From Alphaproteobacteria bacterium (lineage in GTDB: Bacteria > Pseudomonadota > Alphaproteobacteria > UBA7985 > JAUIBT01), in the NCBI GenBank assembly GCA_030428565.1, contig JAUIDR010000027.1, positions 1 through 41,929 on the forward strand: a stretch of 41,929 nt of DNA, written 5' to 3'. The notes below the pieces were generated by a model that was not told the DNA's origin, searched no databases, and saw only the letters and a list, made by a program, of their open reading frames with translations. The translations under genes and the position numbers were made by a program. This document shows, one piece after another, positions 34,618 through 41,929 of the stretch (position 1 is its first letter; every line of letters begins with the position of its first letter).

Positions 34618-36519
34618 TCAAGACCGCTTTTTGAGCGGCGACCTACCAAACGGGTCTCCGGGGAAGGGTGGCGGTCCCGCGTTGGCGCCGGGCTGCTGGG
34701 CCGGTCGCGCCTGCGTGGGTTCAGCGTCCGGGAAGGGCTGTTGGGTGCCGCCGTGTTGACCGCCTACTTGGTTGTGCTGGGGCAGGACCGGGCGGCGTCC
34801 GTCAGAAACCAATTGCAAGCCAGGCCGGGGCGCCGAGGCCGCGCGCGGGGCGGTCTCCAAGCCGCCCAAGATATCCGCGCTGGGGCCAAAGGCCGCCAAA
34901 CGGCCGCCGTCCAGGCGCATGATATGGCTGGACTGGTGGATCAGCCAGGGGTCATGCGTGGCAACCACCAGGCTGTGGCCCTGCTCGGCCAGCGCCTGCA
35001 ACCGCGCCACAAGTTGTTGGCGCAGGTTGACTTCCAGGGCGGCGGTGGGCTCGTCGAGCAACAAGACCTTTGGCGGACCAAACAGCGCGCGTGCCAACGA
35101 CAAGCGCGCCTTTTCACCGCCCGAAAAGATGCGCTCTGCCAGGTCAATCGGCGTTTGATAGCCCAGGGGCAACTGCGTGATTCGCTCGTGAATTTGGGCC
35201 AAACTTGCCGCTTGGATCAGCGCTTCAGCGGTCACATCGGTGCGAAATCCGCTGAGGTTGTCTGCGATGGTTCCGGGCAGAAATTGCGGGGTCTGCGGCG
35301 TCCAGGCCAACAGGTCGGCGCGCTGCCATTCGGCCAAACGCTGAATGTCGAGGCCATCATACAAGACCTGGCCGTCGCTGGCCGGAACCAACCCCGCCAA
35401 GGCACGCAGCAAGCTGGTCTTGCCGGCGCCGCTGGAGCCAATCAAAGCCACCAAGCTGCCCGCTGGCAGATCGGCAGAGATGTCCTCTAAGATCGCAAGC
35501 TCGCGGCCTTGGGCCTGCGGCACGCGTAGGCTCAAGTGCTGCATGCTGATTTGGCCTTGGGGATTTTCCAAGGGCAGGCCATCCAGCGGCTGTTGTTTGG
35601 CCACCGCCACCCGGCCCAAGCGCTGCCAGGCGGTCTGAGCGGTCAGCAAGGAGTTCCAGGCATTGGACAGCACATCAATCGGCGCCATGACCCGGCCCAA
35701 CAAAATCATGGAGGCGAAGATCAAGGCAGGCGGCATGACCTCGCGCAGCACCAACAAGGCCGCTAGCCCCAAAATTCCCGACTGCAAGACCATACGCATG
35801 CCCTTGCTCATCGATGACCAGCTTTGTTGTTCTGCTGTCGAGCGGGCTTCCTCGCGGCTCATCGCAAGTCGGCGCAGGCTCAAGACCTGAGCCACCACGC
35901 CCGCCAAGCCCTGCGCGCGGATCAGATCTTTGCCTTGGTCGGCTTTCTCAATGGCGCGATAGGAGGTCAACTTAGCCGAAGACTGGCGCTGCGATTGGCC
36001 TGACTGCCGCCAAAAACCAATGATCGCCATCAACAAGACCAAACCAGCCCCAGCCATGGCATAGAGGCCGAGCCAAGGATGAATGGCGAACAGGACCGTG
36101 ACATAGAGCGTAAGCAGAGGCAGGTCGATCAGCGCCGACGGCCCTGGCCCGGTCATGAAGCGGCGAACCTGATCCAGATCGGTCGCGACTTGGCGCAGCT
36201 CGCTGTGGGTCGCGGCCCCGTGCTGGGCGCTGGCCAAATGCTGTTGCAGCAAAACGGGTGCAATCTTCAGATCCATGCGGGTCGCCAAGCGCCCAAAGAC
36301 CCAAGAACGCAGGCGCTCAAACAAAGACAGGCAGGCGAAGGCCAGCACCATCAAGGCAGTCAACGCAAACAAGGTGTTTTGCGACTGACTGGCCAAGACC
36401 CTTTGATAGATCTGGGTCAAATAGATCGGCGAGGTCAAGAACAGCAGGTTGACGAACAAGGAAGCCAAGATCGCCAAGAAGATGTACGGCCAAGCCAGAG
36501 AGACGAGTTTGCGATGCAT
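34618..36519 (-). CDS. Type I secretion ABC transporter (PrtD family)
   Basis: 633 residues. An N-terminal six-helix membrane domain (about 10-300) precedes a nucleotide-binding domain with Walker A GSSGAGKTS, signature FSGGEKARLSLARAL, Walker B VLLLDEPTAAL and H-loop VATHD. PrtD relatives export RTX-type proteases or S-layer proteins without cleaving a leader; no peptidase domain is present. The signature has F-S-G-G-E instead of L-S-G-G-Q. The last 70 residues are Pro/Gln/Gly-rich, unusual for the family. No RTX substrate gene (GGxGxDxxx repeats) is in the window. Confidence 0.94.
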   Translation of the reverse strand: MHRKLVSLAWPYIFLAILASLFVNLLFLTSPIYLTQIYQRVLASQSQNTLFALTALMVLAFACLSLFERLRSWVFGRLATRMDLKIAPVLLQQHLASAQHGAATHSELRQVATDLDQVRRFMTGPGPSALIDLPLLTLYVTVLFAIHPWLGLYAMAGAGLVLLMAIIGFWRQSGQSQRQSSAKLTSYRAIEKADQGKDLIRAQGLAGVVAQVLSLRRLAMSREEARSTAEQQSWSSMSKGMRMVLQSGILGLAALLVLREVMPPALIFASMILLGRVMAPIDVLSNAWNSLLTAQTAWQRLGRVAVAKQQPLDGLPLENPQGQISMQHLSLRVPQAQGRELAILEDISADLPAGSLVALIGSSGAGKTSLLRALAGLVPASDGQVLYDGLDIQRLAEWQRADLLAWTPQTPQFLPGTIADNLSGFRTDVTAEALIQAASLAQIHERITQLPLGYQTPIDLAERIFSGGEKARLSLARALFGPPKVLLLDEPTAALEVNLRQQLVARLQALAEQGHSLVVATHDPWLIHQSSHIMRLDGGRLAAFGPSADILGGLETAPRAASAPRPGLQLVSDGRRPVLPQHNQVGGQHGGTQQPFPDAEPTQARPAQQPGANAGPPPFPGDPFGRSPLKKRS

Positions 36520-36651
36520 AAACCCAAGCTACGCGATTTTTCCTGCTTCATATGTGCGCTTTGGCGCGCCCAATAGCAAGCGCTCGAAGGGCTAGTTTGA
36601 TCCATATTGACGATTTGTCGAGGCCATCGCCACATTATGGCGCAGCGCAGG

Positions 36652-37611
36652 CTAGGCGGTAGGGCTGTTTTCCGAGCCAGCGCCGGATGCCAAGCGGGGC
36701 AAGAACGCGCCCTTTTGAGCTAAGATATAGTCGTAGACCGCTCTAAGTGTCGGGGTCAGCTCCAAATCCTTGGCGTACATCAAGTACCACTGGCGCACGA
36801 TGGCCGGGCGCTCGGTCCTCAGCTGTACCAAGCGGCCCGACGCCAATTCCTCGGTCACGGTGTGCTGCGAAATCATGGCAATGCCCAACCCTGCCATTAC
36901 CGCCTGCTTGATGGTCTCGTTCGATCCCATAGTGCTTGTTTTGTAAGGCTGGCCATCGCCGATCTGACCTAGGTAGCGCTCCATTAGGATCCGGGAGCCA
37001 GAGCCCTGCTCACGGCACAAAAAGGTCTCTTCCAGCAAGTCGCTCACCGCGACCGTTTCCAATCCTGCCAAGCGATGGTCTGGCGCGGCGATAAAGATAT
37101 GCGGATGGTCGCCCAATTCGCGGGCAATGACCGCGGGTTCGCGCGACGGGCGGCCCATAATCAGCAGCTCGATCGCGCGTTGGCTGAGCGCCTCCAGCAG
37201 CGTATCGCGATTGCCGACCTTCAACCGAATATCGACATCGGGGAAGACCTGGCGCAAATCAGCGACCAGTTTCGGGGCAAAATATTTGCCCGTGCTGGCA
37301 ACGCCCAGCACAACGCTGCCCTTATACCCATCGTGCAGCGATGCGATTTTCTGCAAACTCGACGCCAAAACGGCCTGCATGCGCTTATGGGCGTCCAGCA
37401 GCAATTTACCCTCAGCGGTCAGAGCGGGACTACGGGGGTCGCTTCGGTCCAGCAGAGCGCAACCCAGATTCTCTTCCAAACTGCGTAGCTGGGTGTGAAC
37501 CGCGGGCGCGGTCAACCCCAACTGCTCGGCGGCCAGCGATATTGTGCCGCGTTCTACCACAGCCTCCAAGGCGCGTAATTGTTTGAAAGTGATAGATTCT
37601 GGCCGCAGCAT
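36652..37611 (-). CDS. cbbR: LysR-type regulator CbbR
   Basis: 319 residues. The winged helix-turn-helix is at about 8-67 ([40 protein letters not shown]), and the effector domain at about 90-300 includes MGRPSREP and [20 protein letters not shown], typical of CbbR. It activates Calvin cycle genes in response to metabolites such as RuBP or NADPH. It is divergent from cbbF, 86 bases between starts, the classic CbbR layout. ATG 37611 is used. Confidence 0.93.
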   Translation of the reverse strand: MLRPESITFKQLRALEAVVERGTISLAAEQLGLTAPAVHTQLRSLEENLGCALLDRSDPRSPALTAEGKLLLDAHKRMQAVLASSLQKIASLHDGYKGSVVLGVASTGKYFAPKLVADLRQVFPDVDIRLKVGNRDTLLEALSQRAIELLIMGRPSREPAVIARELGDHPHIFIAAPDHRLAGLETVAVSDLLEETFLCREQGSGSRILMERYLGQIGDGQPYKTSTMGSNETIKQAVMAGLGIAMISQHTVTEELASGRLVQLRTERPAIVRQWYLMYAKDLELTPTLRAVYDYILAQKGAFLPRLASGAGSENSPTA

Positions 37612-37697
37612 TAATTAAATTTACTCCTGATTCATATTTTTTGAATTTTTATAATCAATATTCCAAACTAACAATATGTCAACGCAACCCGAAAGCG
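37612..37697. promoter_or_regulatory. AT-rich cbbR-cbbF divergent promoter region
   Basis: 86 bases, far richer in AT than the flanks. It contains a LysR-type inverted repeat ATTCA-N7-TGAAT at 37630-37646, which satisfies T-N11-A. It should carry both promoters. Confidence 0.7.
37630..37646. promoter_or_regulatory. LysR-type (CbbR) operator candidate
   Basis: ATTCA and TGAAT are exactly complementary, seven bases apart. This matches the T-N11-A recognition pattern of LysR-family proteins and lies 19 bases from the cbbR start. Confidence 0.65.
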
Positions 37698-38828
37698 ATG
37701 ACTGCTATGGAGGCCCCCACCCCTTTGCTGAACGCCCTAGGCTCCGACGATAAGGCTCCGGTTCGCCCCCCGCTGTCGCCCGACGCCAGCGCGCCTGCCG
37801 CGCCCATCGAGGCCGGCGCACAGGCTGCTATCGACACGGCCAGCATGCCGGATAATTTGGCTCCCGTCATGACGGCATTGGCAAATGTCGCGGTCACGCT
37901 GTCGCGCACCATTGCCCGCGCTGAACTCGCCAGACACGAGGGTGCGGGCCTTGGCGCTGAGGTGGGGCAGAACCTGGGCGGAGACGGACAAAAGGCGCTG
38001 GACGTGCTGGCCGATCAGGCCTACGAAGCCGCGCTGCGCCGCACCGACACGCGCTTTTATGCCTCTGAAGAGCAGGACGAAGCGATCGAGCTGAACCAGA
38101 GCGGCCGCTTTGCCGTGGCGCTGGACCCGCTCGACGGTTCTTCCAACATCGACGTCAACGTTTCGATCGGCACGATCTTTTCGATTTTTGAAGCCGCAGA
38201 CAACGCCAACGACAGCTTCTTGCGCCCGGCCAACGAACAATTGGCGGGCGGATATATCATCTTCGGCCCGCAGTGTTGCTTGGTCGTAACATTTGGCGAC
38301 GGTTGCCAAATGTATAGCCTGGACCCCGACAGCCAGCGCTTCGTCTTGGTCAAAGAGCGCCTGACGGTGCCTAGCGGCTCCTGCGAATTTGCGATCAACG
38401 CCTCCAACTATCGCCACTGGCCGCGCCCGGTGCGCGCCTATATTGACGACTGCTTGGCGGGCCAAGAAGGCCCGCGCGATAAGGATTTCAACATGCGTTG
38501 GGTGGCCTCGCTGGTCGCCGAGACCCACCGCATTTTGAGCCGTGGCGGCATCTTCTTATACCCCAATGACGAACGCAGCGGCTATGAGCGCGGCCGCCTG
38601 CGCCTGGTCTATGAGTGCGCACCCATCGCCTTTGTCATCGAGCAAGCGGGCGGCAAGGCCAGCGATGGTTGTGATCCCATTATGGGCAAGACCGCTCAGA
38701 GCCTGCACGCGCGGTGCCCCTTGGTCTTTGGTTCGGCGGAAAAGGTTAACCGCATCGCCGCCTACTACGACCTGCCCGACCACGAGGTCTCGGCGCTATT
38801 TGGCCAACGCGGTCTGTTCCGCGCCTAG
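37698..38828 (+). CDS. cbbF: Class I fructose-1,6-bisphosphatase
   Basis: 376 residues from ATG 37698 (ATG 37707 is nearly as good; an upstream TTG frame is disfavoured). The metal-binding core [10 protein letters not shown] is at about 143-152, with EEQDE before it. [26 protein letters not shown]-like [20 protein letters not shown] and [13 protein letters not shown] follow. It dephosphorylates fructose-1,6-bisphosphate (and often sedoheptulose bisphosphate) in the Calvin cycle. The first 45 residues are Ala/Pro-rich and extra. It is the first gene of the cbb cluster. Confidence 0.97.
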   Translation: MTAMEAPTPLLNALGSDDKAPVRPPLSPDASAPAAPIEAGAQAAIDTASMPDNLAPVMTALANVAVTLSRTIARAELARHEGAGLGAEVGQNLGGDGQKALDVLADQAYEAALRRTDTRFYASEEQDEAIELNQSGRFAVALDPLDGSSNIDVNVSIGTIFSIFEAADNANDSFLRPANEQLAGGYIIFGPQCCLVVTFGDGCQMYSLDPDSQRFVLVKERLTVPSGSCEFAINASNYRHWPRPVRAYIDDCLAGQEGPRDKDFNMRWVASLVAETHRILSRGGIFLYPNDERSGYERGRLRLVYECAPIAFVIEQAGGKASDGCDPIMGKTAQSLHARCPLVFGSAEKVNRIAAYYDLPDHEVSALFGQRGLFRA

Positions 38829-38870
38829 TTGGCCAGGCTGGCCGCTTTGGCCAGTTCAACGCTTACGACC

Positions 38871-38925
38871 TTCACACCCCTGCCCCTTCACACCCCTGCC
38901 CCTCACACCCCTGCCCCTCACACCT
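38871..38925. repeat. 15/16-bp tandem repeat between cbbF and cbbP
   Basis: Units TTCACACCCCTGCCCC (38871-38886 and 38887-38902, 16 bp), then 38903-38917 (15 bp, one T fewer) and a partial fourth. The array fills the cbbF-cbbP gap and ends 43 bases before the cbbP start. Confidence 0.93.
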
Positions 38926-38968
38926 TTCGACCCCGCCGACCGCCGCTAGAGGCCCCAAGGAACCCGTC

Positions 38969-39841
38969 ATGAGCAAGAAGCACCCAATCATTTCAGTCAC
39001 CGGCTCTTCCGGGGCGGGCACCACGACCGTCAAATCCACCTTTGACTACATTTTCCACCGCGAGGGCGTGAAGGCAGTCTCAATCGAAGGCGACGCCTTC
39101 CACCGCTATGACCGGGCCGCCATGAGCGCCGAACTTGAGCGCCGCAAATCCAACGGCGATCACACCTTCAGCCATTTTTCCTACGAGGCCAACTTGTTGG
39201 ACAAGCTGGAAGATGTGTTTCGAACTTTCGGTGAGACCGGTAGCGGCGAGACCCGCCACTACGTCCATGATGAAAAGGAAGCCAAGCGCTGGCAGTCTCA
39301 GCCCGGCACCTTCACCGGCTGGGAGGCGTTCGAAGATGGCGCCGATCTCTTGTTCTATGAGGGCCTGCACGGCGCAGTAGTCAACGAGGAAGTCAACCTC
39401 GCCAGGTACGCCGATCTAAAAATCGGGGTAGTTCCGGTCGTCAATCTGGAATGGATCCAAAAGATCCATCGCGACAAGTCCCACCGCGGTTACTCGACCG
39501 AAGCCGTTACCGACGTCATTTTGCGCCGCATGCATGCCTATGTGCACTGCATCTGCCCGCAGTTCATCGAGACCGATATCAATTTTCAGCGGGTGCCCGT
39601 GGTCGATACCTCGGACCCCTTCATCGCCCGTTGGATTCCAACCGCCGATGAGAGCCTGGTGGTCATCCGCTTCAAAGACCCGCGCGGCATCGATTTCCCC
39701 TATCTGACATCCATGATCCAAAACTCTTGGATGAGCCGTGCCAACTCCATCGTCGTACCCGGCGGTAAGATGGATCTGGCAATGCAGTTGATCCTAAACC
39801 CCATGGTGCGACGCCTGGTGAGCGACAGCAAGCGCGTCTAG
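38969..39841 (+). CDS. cbbP: Phosphoribulokinase
   Basis: 290 residues, the length of the short bacterial class. Phosphorylates ribulose-5-phosphate to RuBP, the step that defines the Calvin cycle with Rubisco. P-loop GSSGAGTT is at 12-19, then [10 protein letters not shown], the Ser/Gly-rich [20 protein letters not shown] with the Walker B acidic residue, and [20 protein letters not shown]. An AAGGAA ribosome-binding site precedes ATG 38969. Its presence strongly suggests autotrophy; Rubisco itself is not in the window. Confidence 0.98.
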   Translation: MSKKHPIISVTGSSGAGTTTVKSTFDYIFHREGVKAVSIEGDAFHRYDRAAMSAELERRKSNGDHTFSHFSYEANLLDKLEDVFRTFGETGSGETRHYVHDEKEAKRWQSQPGTFTGWEAFEDGADLLFYEGLHGAVVNEEVNLARYADLKIGVVPVVNLEWIQKIHRDKSHRGYSTEAVTDVILRRMHAYVHCICPQFIETDINFQRVPVVDTSDPFIARWIPTADESLVVIRFKDPRGIDFPYLTSMIQNSWMSRANSIVVPGGKMDLAMQLILNPMVRRLVSDSKRV

Positions 39842-39903
39842 ACGGCCAAAGCGCCCGCGCAAGACAGAACAGACGCCAGCCGCCCAGTTTCAGGAGGCCC
39901 CCA

Positions 39904-41916
39904 ATGACCCAAGCCAAACTCAATCTTGCCAACGAGACCTTGATGGCCAATGCCATTCGCGCCTTGACCATAGACGCCGTGCAGACGGCCAACTCGGGCC
40001 ACCCCGGCGCGCCCATGGGTCTGGCCGACGTGGCAGCCGTCTTGTTCAATCGCTTCATCAAGCTGGACCCCAGCCAAGACACTTGGCCCGACCGCGACCG
40101 CTTTGTCATGTCAGCGGGGCACGGCTCAATGCTGGTCTACGCCGTCAACCACTTGCTGGGCTATGACGATATGGACATGGACCAGCTGCGCAATTTTCGC
40201 CAACTGGGCTATCGCACCGCTGGCCACCCAGAATACGGTCACGCCAAGGGCATCGAGACCACAACCGGGCCCCTGGGCCAGGGTATCTCTACCGCAGTGG
40301 GCATGGCCCTGGCCGAACGCATGGCCGCTGCGCGCTATGGCAGTGAGTTGGTGGACCACTATACCTACGTTTTCGCCGGTGACGGCTGCCTCATGGAGGG
40401 CATGAGCCAGGAGGCGATTGACCTGGCCGGGCACCTGGGTCTTAGCCGCCTAATCGTCATTCGGGACGACAACGCTATCACCATCGACGGCGACACGGGG
40501 CTTTCGACCTCGATCGACCAAGCCCAACGCTTTGCTGCGAGCGGTTGGCAAGTCCAGGCCATCGACGGCCACGATCCTGAGGCCATCGCCGAGGCCATCA
40601 CCAAAGCACGCAGCGATGACCAGCGCCCCAGCTTGATCGCTGCCAAGACCCTGATCGGTCGCGGCGCGCCCAACAAGCAAGGCAGCAAGGCTACCCACGG
40701 TGCGCCCCTGGGCGAGGAAGAGATCGCGGCGACACGCGAAAACCTTGACTGGCCGCACGCGCCCTTTGTAGTGCCGCAGTCGGTCTATGACGCTTGGCAC
40801 GCGGTCGCAGCGCGAGGCCAGGCCGCACGATTGGCTTGGCAGACCCGCCTTGAGCAAAGCGACCAACGCATGGCGTTTGAGGCAGCGCTCGCCGATCCAG
40901 ACACACAGAGCCTTGCAGACGCCATGACGCGCTATAAGGCACAGCTCTTGACCGATGCGCCCAAGGTCGCCACCCGCAACGCCAGCGAGATGGCTCTGGA
41001 AATCCTCAATACCACGCTGCCCAACACCGTGGGCGGTTCGGCCGATCTAACCGGCTCCAACAACACGCGTAGCACGGGCCAATTTAGCGTTTCTCCGGGC
41101 GCTTTTGCTGGCGACTACCTCCACTATGGTATCCGCGAACACGCCATGGCTGCGGTCATGAATGGTTTGGCCCTGCACGGCGGCTTTCGTCCTTACGGCG
41201 GCACTTTCTTGGCTTTTGCGGACTACTGCCGCCCCGCCATGCGCTTATCTGCGTTGATGCAAGTGCCGGTGGTCTACGTCATGACCCACGATTCCATTGG
41301 TCTTGGCGAGGACGGCCCCACCCACCAACCCGTCGAGCACCTGGCCAGCTTGCGCGCCATGCCGGGCCTGTTGGTCTTCCGGCCTGCCGACGCGGTTGAG
41401 ACCGCCGAAGCCTGGCAAATCGCCATGTCCGAAACCCGCCGCCCGTCGGTGTTGGCGCTGTCCCGCCAGGGACTGCCTTGCTTGCGGGGGTTGATGGGCG
41501 ATTGCGAGCCTTCCAATAACCCCACCGCCAGGGGGGCCTATGTGCTGCAAGAGACCGAGGGTCCGCGCGACCTGACGCTCATCGCCACGGGCTCAGAGGT
41601 GGAGATCGCCCACGCCGCTGCCGAACAGCTCCGCGCAAAGGGCCTGAAGGTAGCGCTGGTCTCGGCGCCCTGTTTTGAACTCTTTGAGCAGCAAGACGCC
41701 GATTATCGCGCCCGCGTCTTAGGCCATGCCCCGCGGGTAGGCCTGGAAGCGGCCATCCGCCAAGGCTGGGGCGGCCTGCTTGATAGCCGCGACGCCTTCG
41801 TTGGCATGACCGGCTTCGGTGCCTCTGCGCCCGCCGCCCAGCTCTATCAGCACTTTGGCATCACCGCAGAGGCGGTGGTCGAAGCAGCCCAGGGCTTGCT
41901 CGCTGGTGCCCGCTGA
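39904..41916 (+). CDS. cbbT: Transketolase
   Basis: 670 residues, complete. Moves two-carbon units between sugar phosphates in the Calvin and pentose phosphate pathways, using thiamine diphosphate. Visible are [16 protein letters not shown], the cofactor motif [27 protein letters not shown], and the pyrimidine-domain motif [26 protein letters not shown] lies before ATG 39904. It is 62 bases downstream of cbbP and probably cotranscribed; the stop is 13 bases from the window end, so further cbb genes would lie to the right. Confidence 0.98.
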   Translation: MTQAKLNLANETLMANAIRALTIDAVQTANSGHPGAPMGLADVAAVLFNRFIKLDPSQDTWPDRDRFVMSAGHGSMLVYAVNHLLGYDDMDMDQLRNFRQLGYRTAGHPEYGHAKGIETTTGPLGQGISTAVGMALAERMAAARYGSELVDHYTYVFAGDGCLMEGMSQEAIDLAGHLGLSRLIVIRDDNAITIDGDTGLSTSIDQAQRFAASGWQVQAIDGHDPEAIAEAITKARSDDQRPSLIAAKTLIGRGAPNKQGSKATHGAPLGEEEIAATRENLDWPHAPFVVPQSVYDAWHAVAARGQAARLAWQTRLEQSDQRMAFEAALADPDTQSLADAMTRYKAQLLTDAPKVATRNASEMALEILNTTLPNTVGGSADLTGSNNTRSTGQFSVSPGAFAGDYLHYGIREHAMAAVMNGLALHGGFRPYGGTFLAFADYCRPAMRLSALMQVPVVYVMTHDSIGLGEDGPTHQPVEHLASLRAMPGLLVFRPADAVETAEAWQIAMSETRRPSVLALSRQGLPCLRGLMGDCEPSNNPTARGAYVLQETEGPRDLTLIATGSEVEIAHAAAEQLRAKGLKVALVSAPCFELFEQQDADYRARVLGHAPRVGLEAAIRQGWGGLLDSRDAFVGMTGFGASAPAAQLYQHFGITAEAVVEAAQGLLAGAR

Positions 41917-41929
41917 AAAACCGCTGAAA

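Overview
This 41.9 kb, GC-rich window comes from an alphaproteobacterium, probably one able to fix CO2. The markers are a CcrM-type GANTC methyltransferase with its C-terminal DNA-binding domain, a C4-pathway 5-aminolevulinate synthase, the alphaproteobacterial neighbourhood mutY / DUF721 / DsbA-like / smc, TRAP transporters, a class I fructose bisphosphatase-phosphoribulokinase-transketolase cluster with a divergent CbbR, and an sqdBDC-type sulfolipid operon. The sequence alone does not fix genus or family. No rRNA, tRNA, CRISPR array or insertion sequence was recognised.

Layout. 1-4.6 kb (minus): rnhB, a cytochrome P450 translationally coupled to it, ccrM and a UDP-glucuronate 4-epimerase. 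4.7-10.2 kb: a DUF2064 glycosyltransferase-like protein, hemA, a YgfZ-like folate protein with a repeat-bearing insertion, an L,D-transpeptidase lipoprotein and a LuxR-type regulator. 10.2-17.7 kb (plus): an AT-rich regulatory region, then a TRAP operon (Tat-exported binding protein, terminator, DctQ, DctM), followed by a second DctQM pair with no binding protein of its own. 17.8-24.9 kb: smc, dsbA-like and DUF721 on minus; a Nudix-like protein with a damaged Nudix box and mutY on plus. 24.9-26.0 kb: a composition-shifted islet with three small unknown ORFs on minus, headed by a perfect alphaproteobacterial LexA box. 26.0-30.0 kb: an Ldh_2-family oxidoreductase, rplK-rplA with a strong terminator, and a PLP decarboxylase. 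30.2-33.2 kb: sulfolipid genes. 33.2-36.5 kb (minus): a type I secretion ABC protein and its membrane-fusion partner. 36.6-41.9 kb: cbbR divergent from cbbF-cbbP-cbbT, which probably continues past the right edge.

Two features stand out. The first is the SOS-box-headed cassette at 24966-25845. It encodes a 103-residue protein, a 152-residue protein with a glycine-zipper-like stretch (joined by a TAATG stop/start overlap) and a 55-residue two-helix membrane protein overlapping in another frame. Its function is unknown; an SOS-induced toxin/immunity pair or a division inhibitor is a hypothesis only. The second is a set of at least seven short tandem arrays whose period is about 15 bp although their unit sequences differ. 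They lie both inside genes, always in frame, and between genes, which suggests a DNA-level process that makes 15-bp repeats.

Start sites were adjusted from the longest frames using ribosome-binding sites, overlaps and family N-termini. Functions rest on motifs read by eye; no database search was run.
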